From NCBI GenBank assembly GCA_019058315.1, contig JAHPZH010000003.1, positions 165,669 through 229,668 of the forward strand: a stretch of DNA of 64,000 nucleotides. The letters run 5' to 3'. Under the pieces are notes generated by a model that was not told where the DNA came from, did not search any database, and saw nothing but the letters and a program-made list of their open reading frames with translations. Below, piece by piece: positions 26,344 through 36,200 of this stretch. A program made the position numbers and the translations under genes. Numbering within the stretch: position 1 is the stretch's first letter; each line of letters begins with the position of its first letter. This DNA is from Candidatus Helarchaeota archaeon. GTDB taxonomy: Archaea; Asgardarchaeota; Lokiarchaeia; Helarchaeales; RDOG01.

Positions 26344-27540
26344 TTACACTTCTTTTCTACATTTGGGACATTTATGTTGATCCCAAGCTAAAAGCCATCC
26401 ACAATGAGGACATTTATTTATAGAAGTATCTGCAGTCATTGAATCAAATTCAGTGCCTAGAATTTCAATATCCATTTCATCACGAATGTCACCAATTACT
26501 TTTTCTATAGCAGAATCGTCCTCACCAGTTTTTGTAGAAATTGGCTTCATGGTTGCTTTTAATGGTGTATAATCTGTGCCCTTAGATTCATAAGCTTTAA
26601 CTTTTGTCATCTTAAATTTAGGTTTCAATCTTTCTTCTTCTTCACGAAGGATTTCAGTAGCTGTTTTTTCTTTTATTCTTGGTTTTACTGCAACTTTGGG
26701 AGCTAATTTACTAGCTTTTGCTATTTCTTTTGTTTTTGCTGCGGGCGTTGTAACTGGAGTTTCAGGTTCACCTTCAATTTTAGAAATAGATTGTTTCTTT
26801 AATCGTGCTATATTTGGCAACAGTTCCTCGCCTTCTTCAGATATAGGCTGTTCTGATATAATTTCAGGTTTGGGTTCTGGTTTGATAATAGTAGGAATTG
26901 GTTTGGGCTTAAGTTCATCTTTTTTCTTTGGAATGGCAATAATTGGTTTTGGAACAGCTTTTTTTCCTGGTTCTGGAATACTTACTTCAGCTTTAACAAC
27001 TTTTGGCTCGGGTATAGCTATTTCTGGTTTGGCTGGCTTCGGTTCAGCTTTCGCAGGTTCCTTTTTCTCGAGCTCTGTAAATTCCTCTATTTTTGATTGC
27101 CATTGTTTAGCACTTTCATAAACTTTTTCTTTATTAGAAACCAGATTTTCTTCAAATAAAATGAAATAGAATATCTTAGAATTACTACTTATTCTTAATT
27201 TAGAGAATATTTGGTGTCTACGGCCAAATGTTTCATCATGACCAACAAAAATCTTATTAATTTTTGCCAAATCAATAGAATTTGTATATGGCTCTCCAAG
27301 TTTACATATAATTTTATCAGCAGGTTCTCGGATAGGACTCAATTCTTCAATATTAAATCCTTTAAAAATCATATTTTTATTTGTGAGGAAAACTTTTCCT
27401 AAATATTGTAGGTTTTGTGTCTTACTTCTCAATGCAGAGAATTCAAAATCATCAGCTGTTAGAGATGCAATGTTTGAGAGTAATATATTTTCGTCTTTTA
27501 ACTCTTGATCTTCTATTTTTACATTTTTTATTTCGTCCAT
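26344..27540 (-). CDS. PH/GRAM-like domain protein with Pro-Lys-Glu-rich linker and zinc ribbon
   Basis: A 398-residue protein in three parts. Residues about 20-155 look like a PH/GRAM-type barrel with a closing helix (GKVFLTNKNMIFKGF, then IDLAKINKIFVGHDETFG, then WQSKIEEF). Residues about 155-330 are a low-complexity linker of repeated Pro, Lys, Glu and Ala. The last 25 residues are a zinc ribbon (CPHCGW...CPKC). No membrane segment is present. PH/GRAM domains usually bind lipids or proteins, but this assignment rests on pattern only. The start is ATG with AAGGAG upstream. Confidence 0.7.
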   Translation of the reverse strand: MDEIKNVKIEDQELKDENILLSNIASLTADDFEFSALRSKTQNLQYLGKVFLTNKNMIFKGFNIEELSPIREPADKIICKLGEPYTNSIDLAKINKIFVGHDETFGRRHQIFSKLRISSNSKIFYFILFEENLVSNKEKVYESAKQWQSKIEEFTELEKKEPAKAEPKPAKPEIAIPEPKVVKAEVSIPEPGKKAVPKPIIAIPKKKDELKPKPIPTIIKPEPKPEIISEQPISEEGEELLPNIARLKKQSISKIEGEPETPVTTPAAKTKEIAKASKLAPKVAVKPRIKEKTATEILREEEERLKPKFKMTKVKAYESKGTDYTPLKATMKPISTKTGEDDSAIEKVIGDIRDEMDIEILGTEFDSMTADTSINKCPHCGWLLAWDQHKCPKCRKEV

Positions 27541-27727
27541 TTTAATACGAACTCTCCTTCTTTAAATAACGTAAATAATTTTTAAAATCTTAATCGTATT
27601 TTCCTTAAATCCTATTTTAAAAATATAATTTGATTTAAATTAAAAAGTTTAGGTTATTAACAATAAAATTTTAATGATATGTATTTTTAATTTATTTTAA
27701 ATATAGTGTTTTGGAGGTTAGAATTAC

Positions 27728-28261
27728 ATGGATCAAAGCCATTTTAGTAATATGTTTAGATGTAAAAGATGCAACCAAGAATTCGTATTATATTTGATAA
27801 AGGCTGCAGGTAGAGTTCTTGTCATTAAATGTAGATGCCCAAACCATGGTAGTAAATCTATAAAGCTCCCGCTGGCACAAAAATCCCAATATATGTCAGA
27901 TCTACATTCAGGAACCTTTCGTTGTTATAAATGTGGTGCTCCAGCAAAACTTGACAAAATGAAACTTTCAGGACCATGGACATTGATTCGTATGGTTTGC
28001 GATATACATGGAAATAAATTACCAGTTCAAAAGATTTCAACTCCAATTTACAATGAGATGATGGCACAATCCATACCTCAGAAAACCATAACAACTCATA
28101 TTTCTCCTGGGGAAAAAGTTAGGGTTGTCGTCGATGTCCCATCTAGTTGTCCTTTTTGCAAAGCCCCAATTAATAGAGAGAATGTTCAATGGTCGGGTCC
28201 AATGAGTGTAAAATGTCCCTATTGTGAAAGATCAATTCCAGCTGCAGAAAGACATATTTAA
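27728..28261 (+). CDS. Protein with three zinc-ribbon-like units
   Basis: A 177-residue soluble protein with three repeated metal sites. The first is FRCKRC...CRCPNHG (about 10-42). The second is FRCYKCGAP...VCDIHG (about 64-98), clearly a repeat of the first. The third is CPFCKAP...CPYCERS (about 140-170). The SGPWTL and SGPMSV segments between ligands support internal duplication. The ATG has GGAGGTT upstream. Function unknown; multi-ribbon proteins often bind nucleic acid or partner proteins. The phosphoesterase gene follows after 30 bp. Confidence 0.75.
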   Translation: MDQSHFSNMFRCKRCNQEFVLYLIKAAGRVLVIKCRCPNHGSKSIKLPLAQKSQYMSDLHSGTFRCYKCGAPAKLDKMKLSGPWTLIRMVCDIHGNKLPVQKISTPIYNEMMAQSIPQKTITTHISPGEKVRVVVDVPSSCPFCKAPINRENVQWSGPMSVKCPYCERSIPAAERHI

Positions 28262-28291
28262 TTATCTGTTTTTAATTTTTTAGGTGTATTC

Positions 28292-28924
28292 TTGAGATTC
28301 ATTGCTTTTTCTGACTTTCATGGGATGGAGTATAAATATGAACATGCAAAAACTACCGTAAATGAAATAATTCAAACAAAAAAGATTGATTTTATTATCA
28401 TTTGTGGCGATTTAACTACTAGAGGCGGTCCTAATGCGGCGCAAAGTTTATTAAAGGTTGCAAATTTTCCTGTTGATACTTACTTTGTTTTTGGAAATAT
28501 GGATTATTTTGAAAGAATTGATCAAGATTTAGAAAACGCAATTAATATCCATTTAAATCCTGTTAAAATTAATGGTTATGATATGTTAGGGATAGGTGGG
28601 GATACTCGTGATATTAAAAAAGATATCACAGCAGTCAGAGAGATTATAAAAACCTTAAAATCAAAAATTTTAATTCTAGTTTCTCATGTAGCTCCTCACA
28701 TGCATTGTGACCTAGCTTATAACGATAGACATATAGGAAGTAAACCTCTAACAGACTTGATTAAAAATATTCAAAAAAATAAGAAAATCCTTGTTTGTTG
28801 TGGACATGTTCATGAACAATGGACCTGTAATGCTAAATTAGGAAATGCAGAGATTTGGAATGTTGGACCTAATGGAATATTATTTGAAATTATTGATTCT
28901 AATATAACTGCTCAAATATTATAG
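28292..28924 (+). CDS. Calcineurin-like metallophosphoesterase
   Basis: A 210-residue phosphoesterase with a two-metal centre. All family motifs are present: FSDFHG (Asp8, His10), ICGDLTTRGG near 38, FGNMDY near 69, SHVAPH near 130 and CGHVHEQW near 170. It should hydrolyse phosphate mono- or diesters in the cytosol. The start is TTG at 28292 with AGGTG upstream. Two bases separate it from the CYTH gene, so both are likely made together. The pairing hints at phosphate or polyphosphate metabolism, without proof. Confidence 0.88.
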   Translation: MRFIAFSDFHGMEYKYEHAKTTVNEIIQTKKIDFIIICGDLTTRGGPNAAQSLLKVANFPVDTYFVFGNMDYFERIDQDLENAINIHLNPVKINGYDMLGIGGDTRDIKKDITAVREIIKTLKSKILILVSHVAPHMHCDLAYNDRHIGSKPLTDLIKNIQKNKKILVCCGHVHEQWTCNAKLGNAEIWNVGPNGILFEIIDSNITAQIL

Positions 28925-28926
28925 GA

Positions 28927-29545
28927 TTGATTAAAAATCGGACATTTTCAAGAATATGAGGTCAAAATTCGTATATTAAATCCTTCTAAACTAATTTCCG
29001 ATATTAAAAAATTAAATGGGCAGCTTTTAAAGAATATTATTCAATATGATACTTATTTTGATAATTCTGATCATGAATTAACAAAAAATGACATCCATTT
29101 GAGGATTCGTAGAGAATTTAATGAAGAAATGAACTATTTGAGAGGGGAATTTAGTTATAAAGGGGCACACAGGGGAAAATTAATTGAAATAAGACCTGAT
29201 ACATCAATTGAACTCCTTTCTAAAGATGAAATGGATACATTAGAGTCCATTCTAAATCGCTTGGGTTATTATAAATTAGTCCTTTTTATTAAAAAACGTG
29301 AAAGATGGAAATTACAAAATATTGAATTTGAAATAGATAAAGAAGTAATTGGTGAAGTTGGAAATACAAAAATTAATCTGGGAAGTTTTTGTCAAGCTGT
29401 ATTCGAAACAGATGAATATCTGACTGAAGATAAAACAACAGACGTTTTATGGGATTCACTTAAAAAATTTGGCTATAATAAAAAAGATTTTGAAAAAAAA
29501 AGTTATATAGAATTATTTGTCAATAAAAAAAATAAAGGAATTTAA
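28927..29545 (+). CDS. CYTH domain protein, start region apparently frameshifted
   Basis: The reading frame encodes a CYTH (triphosphate tunnel) protein of about 205 residues. The signature EYEVKIRI lies at about 28952-28975, and basic strands LRIRREF, EFSYKG and FIKKRERWKL follow. The frame has no ATG, GTG or TTG before 29099, and starting there would delete the catalytic EYEVK strand. Removing one A from the A5 run at 28933-28937 would join the frame to a TTG at 28927. I therefore annotate the full span and treat the start as an indel or sequencing error. Class IV adenylate cyclases and inorganic triphosphatases share this fold. Confidence 0.72.
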
Positions 29546-30012
29546 CCTCGCCATTCGCCTTCCTTATTTAACATTCCACCGATGAAAGCCAATCCAATAA
29601 CTAACCATATACCCCAGATCATTGACCCTGTGATTATAGCACCCAGATCATCCATCTTAAAAATGACTTCTCCTGGAATTGATGGTGCAAAAATCAAAGA
29701 TGCAAATCCTGAAATAATTAAAATACCTAATAGAGACCCAATATATGCACCAGCCCCAGCTATTAGACCATATAAAGGACCTTTAGCTATTAACCCTGCA
29801 AATAATCCACCGATAATGCATATAATTACCGAAATGTAAACATTCGCAGGAAGATGTTGATAATATGCGATTCCTAGTGCGAATGCTAATGCCCGTCTTT
29901 CCACTGGACTACCCCAATATTGTAATCCAACATTAACTCCAAATATTGTATCCAAAATTAAAATTATTAGTGCTCCAGCTATCGCACCACCAGTAAGCAT
30001 GTCTTTTCCCAT
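29542..30012 (-). CDS. Multi-pass membrane protein, Gly/Ile-rich
   Basis: A 156-residue membrane protein with about four hydrophobic segments (5-25, 57-77, 80-103 and 125-146) containing many Gly residues (GGLFAGLIAKGPLYGLIAGAG). I do not recognise a family beyond a general resemblance to small Gly-rich archaeal membrane proteins. The ATG at 30012 has AGGTGA six bases upstream. Its 3' end overlaps that of the convergent CYTH gene by 4 bp. Confidence 0.68.
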   Translation of the reverse strand: MGKDMLTGGAIAGALIILILDTIFGVNVGLQYWGSPVERRALAFALGIAYYQHLPANVYISVIICIIGGLFAGLIAKGPLYGLIAGAGAYIGSLLGILIISGFASLIFAPSIPGEVIFKMDDLGAIITGSMIWGIWLVIGLAFIGGMLNKEGEWRG

Positions 30013-30109
30013 AATTTTCACCTAAAATTTTAAAATCAATTTGTATAATATTATAAAGACTATTTATTTTTAAGAATTATTAATAAGGTCATCTAATGAT
30101 TTTTTTCTT

Positions 30110-31180
30110 TTATTTATTTAAAAGAAAGAGTCTTTTTTTAAAGAATAGGTGGAAATCTTTTGGTAGAGATTTATAATCCTCAAATTTTAATTTATTTACA
30201 AATTGGCTTAAATCTACTGAATTATATGTATTCCAAAATAATATTGGATCCTTATCTTTCTCTTTCTTAATATGATCTATCATTGCGGCACATGTTTTGC
30301 CTGTATATGTAGTGTCTAATTCAATATTTTCATATTTTTTCATAAGTTGAACTGCTTCTAGCCCTTCTTTTGTTATTTTTCCATACTCTCCACCATAAAA
30401 ATCATCTATTATTACACTTTTTTGAATTTGTATTTCTGGAATTTTATTAGAGAACATTTTGAGATTTTTCAGTGTTTTCTTTATGAGCCATTTAACAAGA
30501 GCAGGACTAGTGGTACTTTTATCAATTACTCGTACACCTATAACTTTAGTATCGATGTTAGCTAGTTTGATACCTATTTCTAGTCCTGCAAGTGTTCCAC
30601 CAGAACCTAAGGCTAAAAATATAATTTTTGGTATAGGTATTTCACCTTGCTCAATCTGATTTTTTAATTCAAATGTTGCATTAACGAAACCCAATATCCC
30701 AACTTGATCAGAACCTCCTCCAGTAATAAAATATGAATTTGGATATTGCTTTAATAGACCTTGATCCGCTTTAATAGTCTCCTCATAAAACATTTCTGCT
30801 TTAAAATATTGAAATAATAAAAGCTTTTTTTGGACATCAGGAGTTAAAGGTTGATTAAAGAGGATAATTGCGACTTTAAAACCTAGTTTTTGACCAAATA
30901 TTGAAGTGGCAAGACAATGGTTGCTCCCAAGACCTCCGATTGTAATGACTGGGTCTTTATTTTTTCTTCTGGCATCTGCAAATAAAAATTCTAATTTCCG
31001 AGGTTTATTTCCTCCATAAAATTCCGTAGTTTGATCATCTCTTTTAATCCATAGATTATCAGTCCCAAGATAATCTCCTAGAGCTTCTAATTTATGAACT
31101 TTTGTTTTTTTAATAAGCGGTAACCAAGCAATGGAATTTTCTAAATTAGGATAAACTTCAAATAATAATGGCTTTTTCAC
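30110..31180 (-). CDS. PLP-dependent D-cysteine desulfhydrase / ACC deaminase family protein
   Basis: A 356-residue fold-type II PLP enzyme. The PLP Lys lies in YGGNKPRKLEFLFADA near 57-60, GGLGSNHCLATSIFGQKLG is the substrate/PLP loop, and ALGSGGTLAG near 190 binds the phosphate. The family includes D-cysteine desulfhydrases, which release sulfide, pyruvate and ammonia, and ACC deaminases. Motifs alone do not separate them. The start is GTG with AAGGG upstream. It stands alone between a membrane protein gene and a divergent zinc-ribbon membrane gene. Confidence 0.84.
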   Translation of the reverse strand: MKKPLLFEVYPNLENSIAWLPLIKKTKVHKLEALGDYLGTDNLWIKRDDQTTEFYGGNKPRKLEFLFADARRKNKDPVITIGGLGSNHCLATSIFGQKLGFKVAIILFNQPLTPDVQKKLLLFQYFKAEMFYEETIKADQGLLKQYPNSYFITGGGSDQVGILGFVNATFELKNQIEQGEIPIPKIIFLALGSGGTLAGLEIGIKLANIDTKVIGVRVIDKSTTSPALVKWLIKKTLKNLKMFSNKIPEIQIQKSVIIDDFYGGEYGKITKEGLEAVQLMKKYENIELDTTYTGKTCAAMIDHIKKEKDKDPILFWNTYNSVDLSQFVNKLKFEDYKSLPKDFHLFFKKRLFLLNK

Positions 31181-31316
31181 TTTTTTCCCTTACCTATTTT
31201 AATTTGATAGTACACTAAGTTATTGTGTTTGATTATATTATTTAAATTCTACAATAAATTCACCAATAGGGTTAAATGACAATGAATAAAATAGGTAAAA
31301 CTAAGGAGGAAAAAAA

Positions 31317-31820
31317 TTGATTCAATTTGAAAGGAATTTTGGCGAAAAAATTTCGAAGGTTTGGGGAGTTCTTGCAATGCTTTGGATATTTAATATGTGG
31401 CTCAATTCTTTGTTAAAACAAAATTTACTTACAATATTTGGGTCATTTGTACTTTTTAGTAATGTTATTATATCCGTCTTTAACAGCATTTTTACATTTT
31501 TCTATGGGAGTCACTTAAAAAAGCATTATGAGCAATATACGAATAATAATGTGTGTGATTATTGCGGAAAAGATGTACAAAAAATTAAAATAAGGAGTTA
31601 TATTCATTTTAAAACTATATTTTGTAAAAAATGCCATATAAATATCAACCTTATTTTTATTTTTTCCATGGAATTGATTGTATTTATCAATTTTTTAATT
31701 TTCTTTCTTTTTATTCCCCCTTCAGCAGATGGAAAATATTTTCTATTGGGATTTCTCTTCTTCCTAATATTATTTTCTATAACCTCTCTTTATGGTATTA
31801 TTAGGATATTTAGATATTAA
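31317..31820 (+). CDS. Membrane protein with zinc ribbon between two hydrophobic hairpins
   Basis: A 167-residue paralogue of the protein at 16523-17068. Two hydrophobic segments (about 15-32 and 38-62) precede a zinc ribbon with CDYC at about 80-83 and CKKCHI at 103-108, and two more follow (about 110-132 and 140-162). The ribbon sequence DVQKIKIRSYIHFKTIFCKK parallels its paralogue. The start is TTG with AAGGAGG upstream. It lies 40 bp before the DNA polymerase IV gene. Function unknown. Confidence 0.68.
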   Translation: MIQFERNFGEKISKVWGVLAMLWIFNMWLNSLLKQNLLTIFGSFVLFSNVIISVFNSIFTFFYGSHLKKHYEQYTNNNVCDYCGKDVQKIKIRSYIHFKTIFCKKCHININLIFIFSMELIVFINFLIFFLFIPPSADGKYFLLGFLFFLILFSITSLYGIIRIFRY

Positions 31821-31860
31821 TTTAAAAAATGATTAAAAATATAAGGAGATATTTAATCAA

Positions 31861-32997
31861 ATGTCCCGTATAATAATGTGTGTGGACATGGACTCATTTT
31901 ATGCTTCTGTTGAAATACGGGACAATCCAAAACTGGTGGATAAGCCTGTAGCCGTGGGAGCGGGGAATATAGAAATGAAATCTGAAGGAGTCAGGTTAGG
32001 AGATTATAAAGAAATCTCTGGAGCAATAACTACATGTTCATATGTAGCCAGAAAATATGGCGTGAAATCTGGAATGAGATTAAGTGCTGTTAGAAAGTTA
32101 TGTCCTGATTGTATTCTCGTTCCACCTAGAATGCAACGTTATAAAGAAATTTCTGATCAAATAATGGAATTACTTGAAAATTTTGTTGATCACGAAAATT
32201 TTGAGGTCCGAAGTATTGATGAGGCATTTTTAGATATAACAGAAAATGTTAAGAATTTCGAAGAAGCTGAGCAGTTTGGATTTAATATTAAGAATGAGAT
32301 AAAGGAACAAATTGGACTTACTTGTTCGGTTGGTATTGGACCAACAAAGTCAATTGCCAAAATAGCATCAGGAACGAATAAACCTGATGGTTTAACCATT
32401 GTATTTCCTCGAAATGTTGAAGAATTTTTAAAAGATCTTCCTGTTAAAAAGATACCAGGAATAGGAAAAAAAACTGCAGAGCGATTAAAAAAAGAATTGG
32501 GTATAGAAACAATTGGTCATTTGGCATCAATTAAAGATTTGCAGAAATTGAAAAAATTGTTTGGAAAAAATGCAATATATTTCTATTACGTTGCAAATGG
32601 AATAGATCAATCTCGTGTGATGCCGAGATCTGGAATAAAATCAATTTCTAATCAAAAAACTTTTAGCAAGCCAATAGCGGATGAAAAAACAATTAAGGAG
32701 ACTATTTTAAAATTAGCAGAAAGAATATACAAGAGGTTAAAAAAAGGAAATTTGGAATTCAAAACCGTAACGATTAATATTCCTTTTGATGTAAAAACTT
32801 TTCATTCTAAAAGTATTTCATTAAAACATTACTCAAATTCCTTAGAAACTATTATAAATACTGCGAATCAAATTTGGGATGAAAATATTGCACCCGAAAT
32901 TACTTCAATAAGAAGACTTTCATTAAAAATTTCAAACCTTAGAAAAATTCAAACAAAACAAAAAGACCTAACATATTGGTTTAAAAATAATAAATAA
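31861..32997 (+). CDS. dinB: DNA polymerase IV (Y family)
   Basis: A 378-residue translesion DNA polymerase of the DinB/Dpo4 type. The metal-binding CVDMDSFYASVE is at 7-18, the catalytic SIDEAFLD is at about 119-126, and SVGIGPTKSIAKIAS follows. A helix-hairpin-helix KIPGIGKKTAERL lies in the thumb, and the little-finger domain occupies about 240-350. A canonical PCNA-binding box is not obvious; the tail ends LTYWFKNNK. The ATG has AAGGAGAT upstream. Confidence 0.93.
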   Translation: MSRIIMCVDMDSFYASVEIRDNPKLVDKPVAVGAGNIEMKSEGVRLGDYKEISGAITTCSYVARKYGVKSGMRLSAVRKLCPDCILVPPRMQRYKEISDQIMELLENFVDHENFEVRSIDEAFLDITENVKNFEEAEQFGFNIKNEIKEQIGLTCSVGIGPTKSIAKIASGTNKPDGLTIVFPRNVEEFLKDLPVKKIPGIGKKTAERLKKELGIETIGHLASIKDLQKLKKLFGKNAIYFYYVANGIDQSRVMPRSGIKSISNQKTFSKPIADEKTIKETILKLAERIYKRLKKGNLEFKTVTINIPFDVKTFHSKSISLKHYSNSLETIINTANQIWDENIAPEITSIRRLSLKISNLRKIQTKQKDLTYWFKNNK

Positions 32998-33268
32998 AAC
33001 TTAAAGATATTATTTAGCATAAGACTAAAAATAGCTCAATATATACCTATTTTTCTAAATTTTGGTGTCATAGGTACATTCGCTATAATTTAATATATTA
33101 GGAAACGATTCATATATTGATATTTTTAAGATAGAAAACTAATTAATTTAGTTTGATCTAAAAAAATTTATTAACTTAATTTAATATTTTATTGACTTAG
33201 TTTAATTAATTTTAAACCCAAAGGGGGTTAAAAATTAATTGTCAAAAAACGTTTTGGTGAGATTTACC

Positions 33269-36200
33269 ATGAGAAAAATTAAGAGGATAGTAGTAATTTT
33301 AATTATATTACTTTTTCCGGCAATTTTGCAAAATTTTTTAAATAAATCACCCCTAATACCAAATTTTAATCATTTAACAAATCATAGAGAATCTATGAAT
33401 ATGTTAACTTGGGAAGATAATGGTACTGTCGTATGTAATGCAAGTAATACCCAAGCATTTTCTCGAATTTGTAGTGATGGGATAGGTGGAGCGATAATTG
33501 CATGGATGGATTTTAGAAATGGAAATTATGACATGTATGTACAAAGAATATTTGCAAATGGAAGTATTGCATGGACAACCAACGGTGTAGCAATATGTAC
33601 AGCGATAGATCACCAAGAGTGGGGTCAGATTTGTTCCGATGGGGCGGGTGGAGCGATAATAGCTTGGCAAGATGGTAGAGGGGGAAGTGATTGGGATATA
33701 TACGCTCAAAAAATACTCACAGATGGAAATGTTGCATGGACGGCTAATGGTATTCCGATATGTACGGCGATAAATGATCAAACAGCACTACAGATCGTTT
33801 CTGATGGATCTGGGGGTGCAATAATTACCTGGACAGATAGTAGGAGTGGGGCTGATATATACGCGCAGAAAGTATTCACAAATGGGACTGTTGCATGGAC
33901 AGTTGGCGGTACCCCTATATCTACAGCGAGTAATAACCAAAATTCTCCACAAATATGTGGTGATGGCTCAGGTGGAGCAATAATAACTTGGGGAGATACG
34001 AGAGATTTTACAAATGATGTATACGCACAAAAAATATTTGCAAATGGAAGTGTTGCATGGATAAATAATGGTGTTGTAATTAGTAATGCAAGTTATCAGC
34101 AATCAACCCCTCAGATTTGTTCCGATGGGGCAGGAGGGGCAATAATAACTTGGAGGGACAGTAGATTTGGAATCAATTTCGAGGTATATGCACAAAAAAT
34201 ATTTGCGAATGGAACTACAGCATGGTTGGCTAACGGATCTGAAATATGTACTTCAGTATATGATCAAGATTATCCTGAAATTTGCAGTGATGGGGCAGGT
34301 GGAGCTATTATAACTTGGAGGGATAATAGAAGTGGAATTACTTGGGACATTTATGCTCAAAAAATATTTACAAATGGAAGTATTGCATGGTCACCCAACG
34401 GCATCCCAATATGTACAGCAATTGATAGACAAGAACTTCCTCAGATTTGTTCCGATGGGGCTGGTGGGGCAATAATTACTTGGAGAGATAATAGAAATAG
34501 TAATTATGATATATATGCTCAAAAAGTATTTGCAAATAAAAGTACTGCATGGACAATTAACGGCATCACTCTATGTAATGCGAGTGATAGCCAAGATGGT
34601 CCCGAAATTTGTTGCGATGGAATGGGCGGGGCAATTATTTCATGGATGGATTTTAGAAATGGTCTTGATCATGATATTTATGCACAATTAATTGATGAAA
34701 GCATTCCCGTAATACTCGGTATAGAGCAAATCCCTATTTCACCAGATAATATAGATTCAGTGAATATAACTGCACATATAACAGATAATGTGGGTCTTAG
34801 TCTCATTACAATAATTTCAAACCACACCGGTATTCCAACAGATTATAGTATGGATTTATTATCAGGTTCAGCTCAAGATAGTTATTGGAACTATACCATA
34901 CCATCTGTAATTGCAGGAACTACGGTTACATATTCGATCTGGGCAAATGACACTTCTAATAACCAGATTATCGATGGACCATATCAATACACTGTGGGAG
35001 ATGGCGAGAATCCTAACATTATTTCCATTTCAAGAGAACCAATAAATCCAAATAACACAAACATAGTAAATGTTTCTGTCCATATAACAGATAATGTAGG
35101 AGTGAGTACTGTTTTATTAAATTCAAATTATACAGGCACTTCATTAGATTACGTCATGGAATTTTTATCGGGAACAGCTCAAGATAGTTATTGGAACTAT
35201 ACTATACCATTTGTAGTTGCAGGAACTACGGTTACATATTCGATCTGGGCAAATGACACTTCTAATAACCAGATTATCGATGGACCATATCAATACACTG
35301 TGGGAGATGGCGAGAATCCTAACATTATTTCCATTTCAAGAGAACCAATAAATCCAAATAACACAAACATAGTAAATGTTTCTGTCCATATAACAGATAA
35401 TGTAGGAGTGAGTACTGTTTTATTAAATTCAAATTATACAGGCACTTCATTAGATTACGTCATGGAATTTTTATCGGGAACAGCTCAAGATAGTTATTGG
35501 AACTATACTATACCGCCTATAGCTCTAGGAACTACGGTTACATATTCGATCTGGGCAAATGACACTTCCAATAATCCCGATACAGCAGGACCATATCAAT
35601 ATTTAGTAAGTGATAATGAGAATCCAGATATAGTTAGTACAACAAGAGTTCCATTAAATCCCGGTAACCTAAACACTGTAAATATCACGGCACATATAAC
35701 CGACAATATAGGCACAGATGTAGTTATAATAAGTTCGAATCACACAGGTAGTCCTACAAATTACAGCATGAATTTCCTATCGGGAACAATTCAAGATGGT
35801 TATTGGAACTTTACCATTCCTGCCATTGCTGTCGGAACGACGGTTGAATATTCAATTTGGGCAAATGACACTTCTAATAATTCCGATACAGCGGGACCAT
35901 ATCAATATTTAGTTAGTGATAATGAGAATCCGAATATAATTGGCATGTCAAGAGTTCCATTAAATCCCGGTAACTTAAACACGACAATCATCTCGGTCCA
36001 TATAACTGATAATGTAGGCGTTGACGTAGTTTTAATAACATCAAATCATTCTGGTATAATTTTAAATTATCCCATGCTTTTCTACTCTGGTACACCACAA
36101 GATGGTTTTTGGAACTTTACCATTCCAACCGTTACTGCTAGAACAACGGTTGAATATTCAATTTGGACAAATGATACTTCCAATAATCCCGATACAGCGG

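Noticed and set aside
26696..27121. Plus-strand open frame rich in Gly and Ser
   Set aside because: It mirrors the Pro/Lys/Glu-rich linker of the minus-strand protein; low-complexity codons keep the opposite strand open.
33404..33781. Minus-strand open frame within the surface-protein gene
   Set aside because: It results from repetitive coding sequence on the other strand and has no ribosome binding site.
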